Source of the DNA: an uncultured Lachnoanaerobaculum sp.
GTDB taxonomy: Bacteria > Bacillota > Clostridia > Lachnospirales > Lachnospiraceae
Length of the DNA: 64,000 nucleotides
Assembly: GCA_937925515.1 (NCBI GenBank)
Contig: CALALP010000043.1
Span: forward strand, 1 to 64,000
Direction of reading: 5' to 3'
In this document: positions 51,703 through 59,874 of the stretch, one piece after another
How the letters are laid out: every line of letters begins with the position of its first letter
Position numbering within the stretch: position 1 is the stretch's first letter
The notes under the pieces: generated by a model
Told to the model about the DNA's origin: nothing
The model's database searches: none
Seen by the model: only the letters and a program-made list of their open reading frames with translations
Made by a program: the position numbers and the translations under genes

Positions 51703-53292
51703 TTAATTTCTTCCAAATTCACTTAATTTGAGTTCAGGGTTTCTTTCCTCTACCATTCTAATACTCCAAGAATTTATAAATATAAGTAATGGATTTCCTT
51801 TTAAGTCTTTAATCTTTTTCATATCAGATGTTCCCTGTATCTTGTCTATATCAATTTCGCCTACATTATCAATCCACCTAATATGCTCATAAGAAAGCCT
51901 TTCAAGTTTTACCTCTACATTGTATTCATTTTGAAGTCTATATGTAAGTACTTCAAATTGTAATGCTCCTACAACGCCTACGATTATCTCTTCCATTCCT
52001 GTATTAAACTCTTGGAATATCTGTATTGCTCCCTCTTGTGCAATCTGATATACGCCCTTTAGAAACTGCTTTCTCTTCATAGTGTCCATTTGACGTACTC
52101 TTGCAAAATGTTCAGGTGCAAATGTAGGAATACCCTCAAACTCAATATCTTCTCCACTATTTGACAAAGTATCTCCTATTGCAAATATTCCCGGATCAAA
52201 CACTCCTATTATATCGCCTGCGTAAGCTTTTTCAACTATTTTTCTTTCATCTGCCATCATTTGGGTTGATTGATTTAGTCTTATCTTCTTTTTTCCCTGC
52301 ACATGATTAACTTCCATGCCTGCCTCATAAATTCCTGAACAAATTCGCATAAATGCAATTCTATCTCTATGTGCCTTATTCATATTGGCTTGTATTTTAA
52401 ATACAAATGCAGAGAAAAACTCATCTTTCATCGGATCTACAAGACCTGTTTTTGTTTTTCTACTAAGAGGCGATGTTGTCATTTTTAGGAAATGCTCTAA
52501 AAATGCAGATATTCCGAAATTAGTAAGTGCAGAACCAAAAAATACAGGAGAAAGCTTACCTGAACTTACTTTTTCAAAATCATATTCCTCGCTTGCTCCG
52601 TCTAATAATTCTATCTCATCTTTTAAAGTTTTTAGATAGTCAGCACCTATTATATTTTCAACATTTTCATCTTCTATGTCAATCTCTTTTGTTTCAACTT
52701 CTTTCATACCTGATTGATTAGGGGTAAATGTAGTAATTTTTCTAGTATTTCTATCATATACACCCTTAAAGTTTTTCCCACAACCTATTGCCCAGTTTAT
52801 AGGACAAGTCTTTATTCCAAGCACACTCTCAATCTCGTCCATTAATTCAAAAGAATCTTTTGCCTCTCTGTCAAGCTTATTTATAAATGTAAATATTGGA
52901 ATGTTTCTAAGTACACATACCTTAAATAATTTTATAGTTTGTGCCTCAACACCCTTACTTGCATCTATAACCATTACTGCTGAATCTGCCGCCATTAAAG
53001 TTCTATAAGTGTCCTCAGAAAAGTCCTGATGTCCCGGAGTATCCAAGATATTTATACAAAATCCCTCATAATTAAATTGTAAAACAGAAGAAGTTACTGA
53101 AATTCCTCTTTCTTTTTCTATCTCCATCCAATCACTTACTGCATACTTTGCAGTTTTCTTTCCTTTAACACTTCCTGCTAAATTAATTGCTCCACCATAT
53201 AGCAAAAACTTTTCTGTAAGAGTAGTCTTTCCTGCGTCAGGATGACTTATTATAGCAAAAGTTCTACGCTTTTTTATCTCATCAAAATTCAA
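51703..53292 (-). CDS. prfC: Peptide chain release factor 3 (RF3)
   Basis: Translational GTPase that recycles RF1/RF2. G1 motif SHPDAGKTTLTEK, G3 DTPGHQDFSEDTYRTL, G4 NKLDREAKD. Length 529 aa. The start is TTG 53292, with GGAGG 9 bases upstream and the FAIISHPDAGKTT context matching normal RF3 N-termini; no closer ATG fits. Confidence 0.95.
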   Translation of the reverse strand: MNFDEIKKRRTFAIISHPDAGKTTLTEKFLLYGGAINLAGSVKGKKTAKYAVSDWMEIEKERGISVTSSVLQFNYEGFCINILDTPGHQDFSEDTYRTLMAADSAVMVIDASKGVEAQTIKLFKVCVLRNIPIFTFINKLDREAKDSFELMDEIESVLGIKTCPINWAIGCGKNFKGVYDRNTRKITTFTPNQSGMKEVETKEIDIEDENVENIIGADYLKTLKDEIELLDGASEEYDFEKVSSGKLSPVFFGSALTNFGISAFLEHFLKMTTSPLSRKTKTGLVDPMKDEFFSAFVFKIQANMNKAHRDRIAFMRICSGIYEAGMEVNHVQGKKKIRLNQSTQMMADERKIVEKAYAGDIIGVFDPGIFAIGDTLSNSGEDIEFEGIPTFAPEHFARVRQMDTMKRKQFLKGVYQIAQEGAIQIFQEFNTGMEEIIVGVVGALQFEVLTYRLQNEYNVEVKLERLSYEHIRWIDNVGEIDIDKIQGTSDMKKIKDLKGNPLLIFINSWSIRMVEERNPELKLSEFGRN

Positions 53293-53349
53293 CTTTTCTT
53301 TCCTCCAACCATATTAAAATATTTATTTGAATTATTATATTAATTTACT

Positions 53350-54549
53350 TTAATGTGGACTTATTATTTCATCAAGTATCTTATGTGCTACTTCTTTTTT
53401 AGTCATAATATCAAATTCCTTAACATTTTCTTTTGTTATAATTGTTACTACATTGGTATCAACACCAAAACCTGCCCCCTCTTGTTTTAGATTATTTGCT
53501 ACAATCATGTCAAGATTTTTTCTTTTTAATTTTTCAATGCTGTTTTCAACTACATTTTCAGTTTCCATTGAAAAACCACATAAGAATAATTCTTTCTTTT
53601 TATGTTCAGCTAAAAATTTAAGTATATCCTCTGTCTTTTCAAGTTCTATACTTCCTGAAAATTCCTTATCAGTCTTTTTAATCTTTTTATTTGATATTTT
53701 TGCAGGTCTAAAATCAGCAACTGCCGCCGCCTTTATTATAATATCCATGTCATTATAAATAGCTTTAATTTCCTCAAACATATCATTTGCACTATTAACT
53801 CTAATTATTTTTATATTTGGAAAATGTGGTGGTTCTATACTTGAAACTCCAAGCACTAAACTTACCTCTGCCCCTCTATAAGCAGCAACTCTTGCAAGTT
53901 CAATTCCCATTTTGCCTGTGGAAAGATTACTTATAAATCTAACAGGGTCAAGTGCCTCTCTTGTTGCTCCGGCACTCACAAGCACATTTTTTCCTATTAA
54001 ATCTTTTTTGTAAAATGATTTTTCTATATATTCAAGTAATTCCTTTGGTTCAGGCATTTTCCCCTCTCCACAATCTCCACAAGCAAGATAACCACTTGCA
54101 GGTTTTATAATCTCATATCCATAGTCCTCAAGCCTTTTTATATTATCTTTAACTATTTTATTATTATACATTCTCGTATTCATTGCAGGGGAAATAATTA
54201 CAGGACAAGTGCAAGCTAAAATCGTGGTCGTCAGCATATCATCTGCGATACCATTTGAAATTTTTCCAATAACATTTGCAGTTGCAGGTGCAATAAGTAC
54301 AACATCAGCTTTTTTAGCAAGTGCAATATGTTCAACCTCAAAATTAAAGTTTCTATCAAAAGTATCTACAATACATTTATTTGAAGTTAAGGTTTCAAAT
54401 GTAGTAGGAGTTATAAAATTTGTTGCATTTTTAGTCATTATAACAAATACATTTGCACCTTGTTTTGCTAAGGCACTTGCAAGACTTGCAATCTTATATG
54501 CCGCTATTCCTCCACACACACCAAGCACAACATTTTTATCTTTAAACAT
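53350..54549 (-). CDS. coaBC: Bifunctional CoaBC (phosphopantothenoylcysteine synthetase/decarboxylase)
   Basis: Coenzyme A biosynthesis. The N-terminal half is a flavin HFCD decarboxylase (VLGVCGGIAAYK, APAMNTRMY); the C-terminal half is the CTP-dependent synthetase (SAGATREALDPVRFISNLSTGKMG, AAVADFRP). ATG 54549 (399 aa) was chosen because GAAAGGAAA lies just upstream; the frame stays open to 54618. Divergent from coaX at 54655, so two CoA genes share a control region. Confidence 0.94.
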   Translation of the reverse strand: MFKDKNVVLGVCGGIAAYKIASLASALAKQGANVFVIMTKNATNFITPTTFETLTSNKCIVDTFDRNFNFEVEHIALAKKADVVLIAPATANVIGKISNGIADDMLTTTILACTCPVIISPAMNTRMYNNKIVKDNIKRLEDYGYEIIKPASGYLACGDCGEGKMPEPKELLEYIEKSFYKKDLIGKNVLVSAGATREALDPVRFISNLSTGKMGIELARVAAYRGAEVSLVLGVSSIEPPHFPNIKIIRVNSANDMFEEIKAIYNDMDIIIKAAAVADFRPAKISNKKIKKTDKEFSGSIELEKTEDILKFLAEHKKKELFLCGFSMETENVVENSIEKLKRKNLDMIVANNLKQEGAGFGVDTNVVTIITKENVKEFDIMTKKEVAHKILDEIISPH

Positions 54550-54589
54550 ATCATTTTCCTTTCTAACTTCAAATTTGTCTGTATTACTC

Positions 54590-54618
54590 TTGAAAGTAAT
54601 TATCGTTTGCAATATCAT
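54590..54618 (+). promoter_or_regulatory. Predicted coaX promoter
   Basis: TTGAAA (54590-54595) and TATCAT (54613-54618) with a 17-base spacer, about 37 bases before coaX. Confidence 0.5.
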
Positions 54619-54654
54619 AGTATATCATAATGACAAGGCGAAAGGAAGATAGAA

Positions 54655-55416
54655 ATGATTTTAGCAATAGATATGGGAAATTCAAATATAGTTGTAGGAG
54701 GAATAGATGAGAGTAAAACTTATTTTTTAGAAAGAATAACCACCTCAAGGGGTAGTACAGACTTAGAATATGCTGTCGCTATAAAAAATATCTTAGAAAT
54801 AAATCATATAGACATAGATACCTTAGAGGGTGCAATTCTTTCAAGTGTAGTTCCCCCTCTAAATACAGTTATAATAAGTGCAGTAAAAAAAATAACAAAC
54901 CTTGATTGTTTACTTGTAAATATCTCAATGAATACAGGACTTGGATATAAGGTAGAACAGCCTAAAACTATAGGAGCAGACCTCATTGTAGACTCAGTTG
55001 CGGCAATGAATGAATATCCACTTCCTCTTGCAGTAATAGATATGGGTACTGCTACTACTATAACTATAATAGATAAAAATAAGAATTATATAGGTGGTAT
55101 TATACACCCCGGAATGAGAGTCAGCCTTGACTCACTAAGTTCACGCACTGCACAACTTCCATTTATAGACCTTTCTTCTCCAACCTCAGTGATTGGCACA
55201 AATACAATAGATTCTATGAAAAACGGTATAATGTATGGTCATGCCGGAATGGTTGATAATTGCCTTAGACAAATGGAAAAAGAACTTGGAGAAAAACTAA
55301 CTGCTATTGCAACAGGTGGACTTGCAAAATTTATAGTTCCAATATGCGAACATGAGATTATACTTGATGATAATTTATTATTAAAGGGACTTTTGATTTT
55401 ATATAGAATGAATTAG
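54655..55416 (+). CDS. coaX: Type III pantothenate kinase
   Basis: ASKHA-fold kinase for the first step of CoA synthesis. Motifs: MILAIDMGNSNIVVG (phosphate 1), PLAVIDMGTATTITII, and GGIIHPGMRVSLDSLSSRTAQLP. Length 253 aa. The start follows AAAGGAAGATAGAA. A palindrome lies 33 bases after the stop. Confidence 0.95.
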   Translation: MILAIDMGNSNIVVGGIDESKTYFLERITTSRGSTDLEYAVAIKNILEINHIDIDTLEGAILSSVVPPLNTVIISAVKKITNLDCLLVNISMNTGLGYKVEQPKTIGADLIVDSVAAMNEYPLPLAVIDMGTATTITIIDKNKNYIGGIIHPGMRVSLDSLSSRTAQLPFIDLSSPTSVIGTNTIDSMKNGIMYGHAGMVDNCLRQMEKELGEKLTAIATGGLAKFIVPICEHEIILDDNLLLKGLLILYRMN

Positions 55417-55448
55417 ATTGAGCCTGTGAAATTTCTTAATTATGTTTT

Positions 55449-55485
55449 TGTGGGATTTCCTCGCCGTTGGCGAGGAAATCCCACA
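55449..55485. repeat. GC-rich intergenic palindrome, copy 11
   Basis: TGTGGGATTTCCTCGCC pairs perfectly with GGCGAGGAAATCCCACA around GTT, 33 bases after the coaX stop and upstream of the rnpB 3' end, at a convergent junction. Confidence 0.85.
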
Positions 55486-55522
55486 TACTATATAGATAGC
55501 TATTTTAACTTCTATCAAAACT

Positions 55523-55848
55523 GAACTAAGACTATAAGCCGGATTCTGTATTAAATGATTATCTATCTAGTTCTATTGTCGCCAATAGAATCAAGCGACC
55601 TACCTGAATTTCGGACGGGCAATCCTATTCGTTATGGTCTTGCTCCGGATGGGGTTTACATGGCTCTTTATGTTACCATAAAGACGGTAGTCTCTTACAC
55701 TGCCTTTTCAACCTTACCAAAAACTTGGTGGTATATTTCTGTTGCACTTTCCTTGGAGTCGCCTCCACCAGACGTTATCTGGCATCCTGCCCTATGAAGT
55801 CCGGACTTTCCTCACCTGCAATGCAGCCGCAATCATCTGTCTTAGTTC
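55523..55848 (-). ncRNA. rnpB: RNase P RNA
   Basis: The catalytic RNA of RNase P. The minus strand has the hallmark GAGGAAAGTCCGGACT near the 5' end and ACAGAATCCGGCTTAT near the 3' end. The terminal stem (GAACTAAGAC with GTCTTAGTTC) closes the molecule, giving about 326 nt. Ends are set from that stem and the consensus promoter just upstream. Confidence 0.95.
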
Positions 55849-55854
55849 CTAGCT

Positions 55855-55883
55855 ATTATATTTTAATTTAACGGTTATGTCAA
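55855..55883 (-). promoter_or_regulatory. rnpB promoter
   Basis: Perfect TTGACA (55878-55883) and perfect TATAAT (55855-55860), 17-base spacer. The expected start falls at 55848, the rnpB 5' end. Confidence 0.85.
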
Positions 55884-55896
55884 ATCTAATAGAAAT

Positions 55897-55918
55897 AAAA
55901 AAAGAGGTTTCCCTCTTT
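55897..55918 (-). terminator. Terminator of the tRNA operon
   Basis: Minus-strand AAAGAGG-GAAA-CCTCTTT stem followed by Ts. It ends the tRNA-Val/tRNA-Met transcript right before the rnpB -35 box. Confidence 0.85.
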
Positions 55919-55926
55919 AGCAAAAG

Positions 55927-56000
55927 TAGCGAAAGAGGGATTTGAACCCCCGACACTACGGGTATGAACCGTATGCTCTAGCCAACTGAGCTATTTCGCC
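55927..56000 (-). tRNA. tRNA-Met (CAT), elongator type
   Basis: 74-nt cloverleaf on the minus strand: acceptor GGCGAAA/TTTCGCT, anticodon loop TTCATAC with anticodon CAT, T-loop GGTTCAAATCC. The G1:T72 wobble pair and overall pattern fit elongator rather than initiator Met. CCA is not encoded. Confidence 0.9.
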
Positions 56001-56012
56001 ATATATAACAAA

Positions 56013-56085
56013 TGGAACCAATAGGACTCGAACCTATGACCCTCTGCTTGTAAGGCAGATGCTCTACCAACTGAGCTATGATTCC
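56013..56085 (-). tRNA. tRNA-Val (TAC)
   Basis: 73-nt cloverleaf on the minus strand: acceptor GGAATCA/TGGTTCC, anticodon loop CTTACAA with anticodon TAC, T-loop GGTTCGAGTCC. CCA is not encoded. It is transcribed first, 12 bases before tRNA-Met. Confidence 0.93.
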
Positions 56086-56103
56086 GTTTGCTGACACTCA
56101 AGT

Positions 56104-56132
56104 ATTTTACGATAATTAAGTCCTTATGTCAA
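56104..56132 (-). promoter_or_regulatory. tRNA operon promoter
   Basis: TTGACA (56127-56132) and TAAAAT (56104-56109) with a 17-base spacer, about 19 bases before tRNA-Val. Confidence 0.8.
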
Positions 56133-56252
56133 GCCCAAATTTTAAAAAATTTAACCATTAATATATTTATAAATCTAAGGTTATTATATATTACCTTTTA
56201 GTTCTACTGCATGCTTTATGTACATGGTTATCGAAAATTTTGCGACTACCAC

Positions 56253-56789
56253 TTAATTTCTCTCCCTCTCCAAATACCTATTAAGTGCGTCAAGAAAATG
56301 CACTAAAATATCTCTATGCCTGTTTATCTTATAATTTAAAATAATCTCATCATACCTTACGCTCTTTCGCCCTCCACCTTTCATATTCTCCCAATATTCA
56401 CTTAATTTAGTAAAAGGTATCAGGTACATCTCATCTTTTTTAGTAAAACTTATCATTATAAATGAAACTCCCCCTTGCTCCTCAAAATCTCTCATAAATT
56501 CAATCTGATGCTCATGTATGTTTGAAAGTGAAAATGTATCCCTATTACATTCTTTTGCATCAAAACATACCGGAATCCCTTGTACAACTCCAAGATAGTC
56601 AACTGTAGACTTTTTATCAAAATATGCAAGTGTAATATGTCTTGAATTTTTATCTATTTCAATAGGTGTTATGGGAGTCGGAACTTTTTGAATAAGTGCA
56701 AGTTTTTGTCTGCGATAAATTTCAATAGAATGATTTATAAATTCCTCGAAACTTGAACCTCTAAGCCCCCTTGATTTCCATGTTGCCAT
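56253..56789 (-). CDS. recU: Holliday junction resolvase RecU
   Basis: Penicillin-binding-protein-linked nuclease that resolves recombination intermediates in Firmicutes. N-terminal RGLRGSSFEEFINHSI, the active-site region STVDYLGVVQGIPVCFDAKEC (Asp, Asp/Glu and Lys of the PD-(D/E)xK fold) and HEHQIEFMRDFEEQGG match RecU. 178 aa from ATG 56789, chosen for the GGAG 9 bases upstream. Its start overlaps the end of the pseudouridine synthase gene. Confidence 0.92.
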   Translation of the reverse strand: MATWKSRGLRGSSFEEFINHSIEIYRRQKLALIQKVPTPITPIEIDKNSRHITLAYFDKKSTVDYLGVVQGIPVCFDAKECNRDTFSLSNIHEHQIEFMRDFEEQGGVSFIMISFTKKDEMYLIPFTKLSEYWENMKGGGRKSVRYDEIILNYKINRHRDILVHFLDALNRYLERERN

Positions 56790-57759
56790 AAATTTTTCTC
56801 CAATTTTTAGGTACATCTACTTCAAATACTTTTTCACTGAGTTTAGGTAATTCTTTTATAATTGGAAATGTAAGTCTATATGAATGTAGCATCTGAGAGT
56901 TAATACCAAATTTTTTTGCATACAAATTTATTTTTTTATCGCCATACTTAATATCTCCTACTATTGGATATTTTAAATGAGAAAGGCTTGCCCTTATCTG
57001 ATGGCTTTTTCCTGTAATTAAATGCACTAAAAGTAGGCTAAAATTTTTATCAGAACTTACAAGGCTATATTTGGTTTTGATATGATTGGCATTTTCTAGC
57101 TTAACATCACTTATCTTTACTTTATTATTTTTATCGTCCTTACTAAGCCAAGCCTCTACCTCTAAATCTCTTTTTTTAAACTCTCCCTTAACCAAACACA
57201 AATATTCTTTTTTTAACTGCCTATTTTTAATTAGTTCATTCATTACTTGCAGACCTTTGAAACTTTTCCCACAAATCATAATTCCTGTAGTATTTCTGTC
57301 AAGTCTATTACATATTGAGGGTTTAAAACTTTTTATTGAAATGTCATCTATGACTTCATTTTCATATAAATATTCTAAAAATAGTTCATTTACTGATATA
57401 TCTGTCGGCTTTGCCTTTTGTGAAAGAAGTCCTAGTGGTTTATTTATAATGATAATGTCATCATCTTCATATACAATCATATCTCTAAATTTCTTTGTAG
57501 TTGCTTTACTGATTTTATTTTCAGTAAGCAAAGTTTTATTTGAGGTAAGCTTTTCCAAGGTTTCATCAGAAAACCATATTTTGACTTCATCATCTAACCT
57601 TAGTTTTTCATTGCCGGTACATTTCCTATCATTTAGGGTAATGTTCTTTTTTCTAAGCATTTTATAAATAAAGCTTTTATTAGCGTTGCAAAGATATTTT
57701 TGCAACAATTTATCTAATCTCTGATTTTCTTCATTTTCGCCTATCTTTAAAATTTTCAT
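56761..57759 (-). CDS. RluC/RluD-type pseudouridine synthase
   Basis: rRNA large-subunit pseudouridine synthase. N-terminal S4-like domain (QRLDKLLQKYL), the conserved NKPLGLLSQ region, catalytic Asp in CNRLDRNTTGIMIC, and HQIRASLSHLKYPIVGD. 332 aa from ATG 57759 (AGGTTGG upstream). The variant NRLDRNTTG is typical of this family. Confidence 0.91.
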   Translation of the reverse strand: MKILKIGENEENQRLDKLLQKYLCNANKSFIYKMLRKKNITLNDRKCTGNEKLRLDDEVKIWFSDETLEKLTSNKTLLTENKISKATTKKFRDMIVYEDDDIIIINKPLGLLSQKAKPTDISVNELFLEYLYENEVIDDISIKSFKPSICNRLDRNTTGIMICGKSFKGLQVMNELIKNRQLKKEYLCLVKGEFKKRDLEVEAWLSKDDKNNKVKISDVKLENANHIKTKYSLVSSDKNFSLLLVHLITGKSHQIRASLSHLKYPIVGDIKYGDKKINLYAKKFGINSQMLHSYRLTFPIIKELPKLSEKVFEVDVPKNWRKIYGNMEIKGA

Positions 57760-57769
57760 AAATACCAAC

Positions 57770-58300
57770 CTATATAGACATGCTTTTTATTAAATCCCTA
57801 ACTACAGTATTTTTATAGTCTGAAACTTTAAGTTTTTCTAATTCTCTTATAAAGGTAGAAATGTCATAATATACATTTATCTTAATCTTAGAACTTAAAT
57901 TTTTTTCTAAGGCTTTTTTCTCTGTTTTATCTTTGGTTATGGGAGAATATAAAAATATATCATTTTCCCTTATCAAACAATAGTCTACACCTATAACTTT
58001 CTCTTTTGTTGTAAGTGTCAAATCGTAAAGCATTATCCCCCTATCCTCAAACTTTTTGATTTTTTCATACTCATTTTGGGGTGGAGTTTTATATTTAAAT
58101 GCGACTATATAAGGAGATAGTAGATTTGCCATGGGTAGCACAGTCAAAATCGACATTACTATTAAAATGTTTCCAAGTGCTTTATTGGAAACAACCTTGC
58201 TTGCAATATATTGTGCTAAAATTGCAATTATAAATAAAGCTATGATAATACCCATTTTTTTCTTGTAAAATGTCCTGTACCCATATTTTCCCTTATCCAT
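57770..58300 (-). CDS. Small membrane protein of unknown function
   Basis: Two hydrophobic segments (about residues 15-35 and 42-65) followed by a 100-residue soluble domain; no named family recognised. ATG 58300 was chosen because AGAGGAGAT is directly upstream; the frame extends further up only through palindrome copy 12. It lies 10 bases before the pseudouridine synthase and is probably co-transcribed. Confidence 0.65.
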   Translation of the reverse strand: MDKGKYGYRTFYKKKMGIIIALFIIAILAQYIASKVVSNKALGNILIVMSILTVLPMANLLSPYIVAFKYKTPPQNEYEKIKKFEDRGIMLYDLTLTTKEKVIGVDYCLIRENDIFLYSPITKDKTEKKALEKNLSSKIKINVYYDISTFIRELEKLKVSDYKNTVVRDLIKSMSI

Positions 58301-58347
58301 ATCTCCTCTTTCTTGTGTAAACTTAATTTTATAACCAAAATATCTAT

Positions 58348-58390
58348 ATATGTGGGATTTGTCCCCCGTAGGGGGATAAATCCCACATAT
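58348..58390 (+). repeat. GC-rich palindrome, copy 12, with shortened tail
   Basis: ATATGTGGGATTTGTCCCCC pairs with GGGGGATAAATCCCACATAT around GTA (one wobble). The following CCAATAGAAAACAAAG (58398-58413) is a deleted version of the tail of copies 3 and 4. Confidence 0.8.
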
Positions 58391-58458
58391 AATAAACCCA
58401 ATAGAAAACAAAGAATTTAACTATTCATAAAAATTAGTTTTGTACCTACTACAAACAA

Positions 58459-59103
58459 TTATAACAGAACCGTATAATCAGCTATAAAATAATCAGCTAA
58501 ACCTATTTTTTCCTCTTTTTGATGACTACTATATTCATCTTCTACTGCACAAACTCTCATTCCTGCCGCCTTAGCAGACTTTATTGCGGCAATTATATCC
58601 TCAAATACCAAGCAACTCTTAGGCAGGGTGTCAAGTCTTTTGGCAGTTTCAAGATAAATGTCAGGCTCATACTTGCCTTTTCCTATATCACAAGATGTAA
58701 TTATACAGTCAAAATGAGCTTTTATATCATACCTATCAAGAACTGTTTCAACCATACTTAACCTATTACTTGTGGCAAGTGCAATCTTTTTACCCTCATT
58801 TTTTAACTTCTTAATAAACTCTATCACACCTAATTTTGGCATAACCTCAAATTTATATTTTTGATATGCCATATCTTCCCACTCTGCAATAATATCTTCT
58901 ACTTTAACATTTAGCTTAAATCTGTCCTTAAAATATTGTGCTGTTTGAGTAAAGCTTAGACTCTCAATACATTTTCCTAAATCATTAGGACATTTAATAT
59001 TATACTTTCCCAAATATTCAATATCTATATTACGCCATAACCACATAGAATCTACTAAAGTACCGTCAAAATCAAAAATTACACTTTCAATCTCTCTTAG
59101 CAT
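58459..59103 (-). CDS. HAD-family phosphatase (beta-phosphoglucomutase-like)
   Basis: HAD hydrolase with motif I FDFDGTLVDS, motif II ALATSNR, and FEDIIAAIKSAKAAGM as motif IV region; the cap is of the helical beta-PGM type. Length 214 aa. Substrate unknown. Its start overlaps the upstream rRNA pseudouridine synthase gene by 17 bases. Confidence 0.87.
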   Translation of the reverse strand: MLREIESVIFDFDGTLVDSMWLWRNIDIEYLGKYNIKCPNDLGKCIESLSFTQTAQYFKDRFKLNVKVEDIIAEWEDMAYQKYKFEVMPKLGVIEFIKKLKNEGKKIALATSNRLSMVETVLDRYDIKAHFDCIITSCDIGKGKYEPDIYLETAKRLDTLPKSCLVFEDIIAAIKSAKAAGMRVCAVEDEYSSHQKEEKIGLADYFIADYTVLL

Positions 59104-59863
59104 AAATCTCCTTACTTGTCAGTTTCTTGTATTCTCCAATTTTTATATCTAAATCTTCAAGCATTAAACCACCCATTGCAACACGTCTTAAAAAGACTAC
59201 CTCTGTATTAAACTTTAAAAACATTCTCTTAACTTGATGATACTTGCCCTCATAAATTGTTACTTTAACAAATGTTAAATCTTTGACTTCATTTCCTGCT
59301 CTCTTTTTTATTTCATCTAATAAAGTTTTAGATATATTTAAATTAGTTATATTAGGCATTATCTCTAGCTTGGCAGGCATTGTAATTTCATCTTCGCCTA
59401 TATCAAATCCATTTTCAAACTGTTTAGCTAAATCACTTGGTAAACTCCCAAGTATCAGTGCCTCATATACCTTTTTAACATGCTTTTTAGGGCTTATTAG
59501 ATTATGTGCCAGTTCTCCGTCATTTGTAATTAAAATAAGACCCTCAGTGTCTATATCAAGTCTACCTACAGGTGCAAGCCCCTTTCGCTTTACATTTAAA
59601 ATATCTATAACTGTTTTATGAAAGTTATCCTTTGTTGCACTTATTACACCTGCCGGCTTATTTAAAACATAGTATTCATATTTTTCGTATACAACATTTT
59701 CTCCCTCAAAAAAGACTTTTTGCAAAGAAGTATCTATTTTTATATCCGAGAGTTTAACTACTTGATTATCAACCTTAACTTTGCCTTGTGAAATAAACTT
59801 TTTTACTTCACTCCTTGTTCCAATCCCAAGTTCAGACAAATATTTATCAAGTCTTATTTTCAT
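59087..59863 (-). CDS. RsuA/RluB-type pseudouridine synthase
   Basis: Small S4-domain pseudouridine synthase. S4 motif IRLDKYLSELGIGTRSEVKKFI, NKPAGVISATKD, catalytic region GRLDIDTEGLILITNDGEL, and GKYHQVKRMF. Length 258 aa. RsuA or RluB cannot be told apart by eye. It lies 11 bases downstream of the m5C methyltransferase gene. Confidence 0.92.
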   Translation of the reverse strand: MKIRLDKYLSELGIGTRSEVKKFISQGKVKVDNQVVKLSDIKIDTSLQKVFFEGENVVYEKYEYYVLNKPAGVISATKDNFHKTVIDILNVKRKGLAPVGRLDIDTEGLILITNDGELAHNLISPKKHVKKVYEALILGSLPSDLAKQFENGFDIGEDEITMPAKLEIMPNITNLNISKTLLDEIKKRAGNEVKDLTFVKVTIYEGKYHQVKRMFLKFNTEVVFLRRVAMGGLMLEDLDIKIGEYKKLTSKEIYAKRD

Positions 59864-59874
59864 AAACTACCTTT

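Noticed and set aside
57086..57667. 193-codon plus-strand ORF
   Set aside because: Fully inside the pseudouridine synthase gene on the other strand, Ser/Phe-rich antisense composition, no ribosome binding site.
1..58390. CRISPR array from the repeated palindromes
   Set aside because: Copies are scattered over the whole window and next to stop codons, with no regular spacers and no cas genes.
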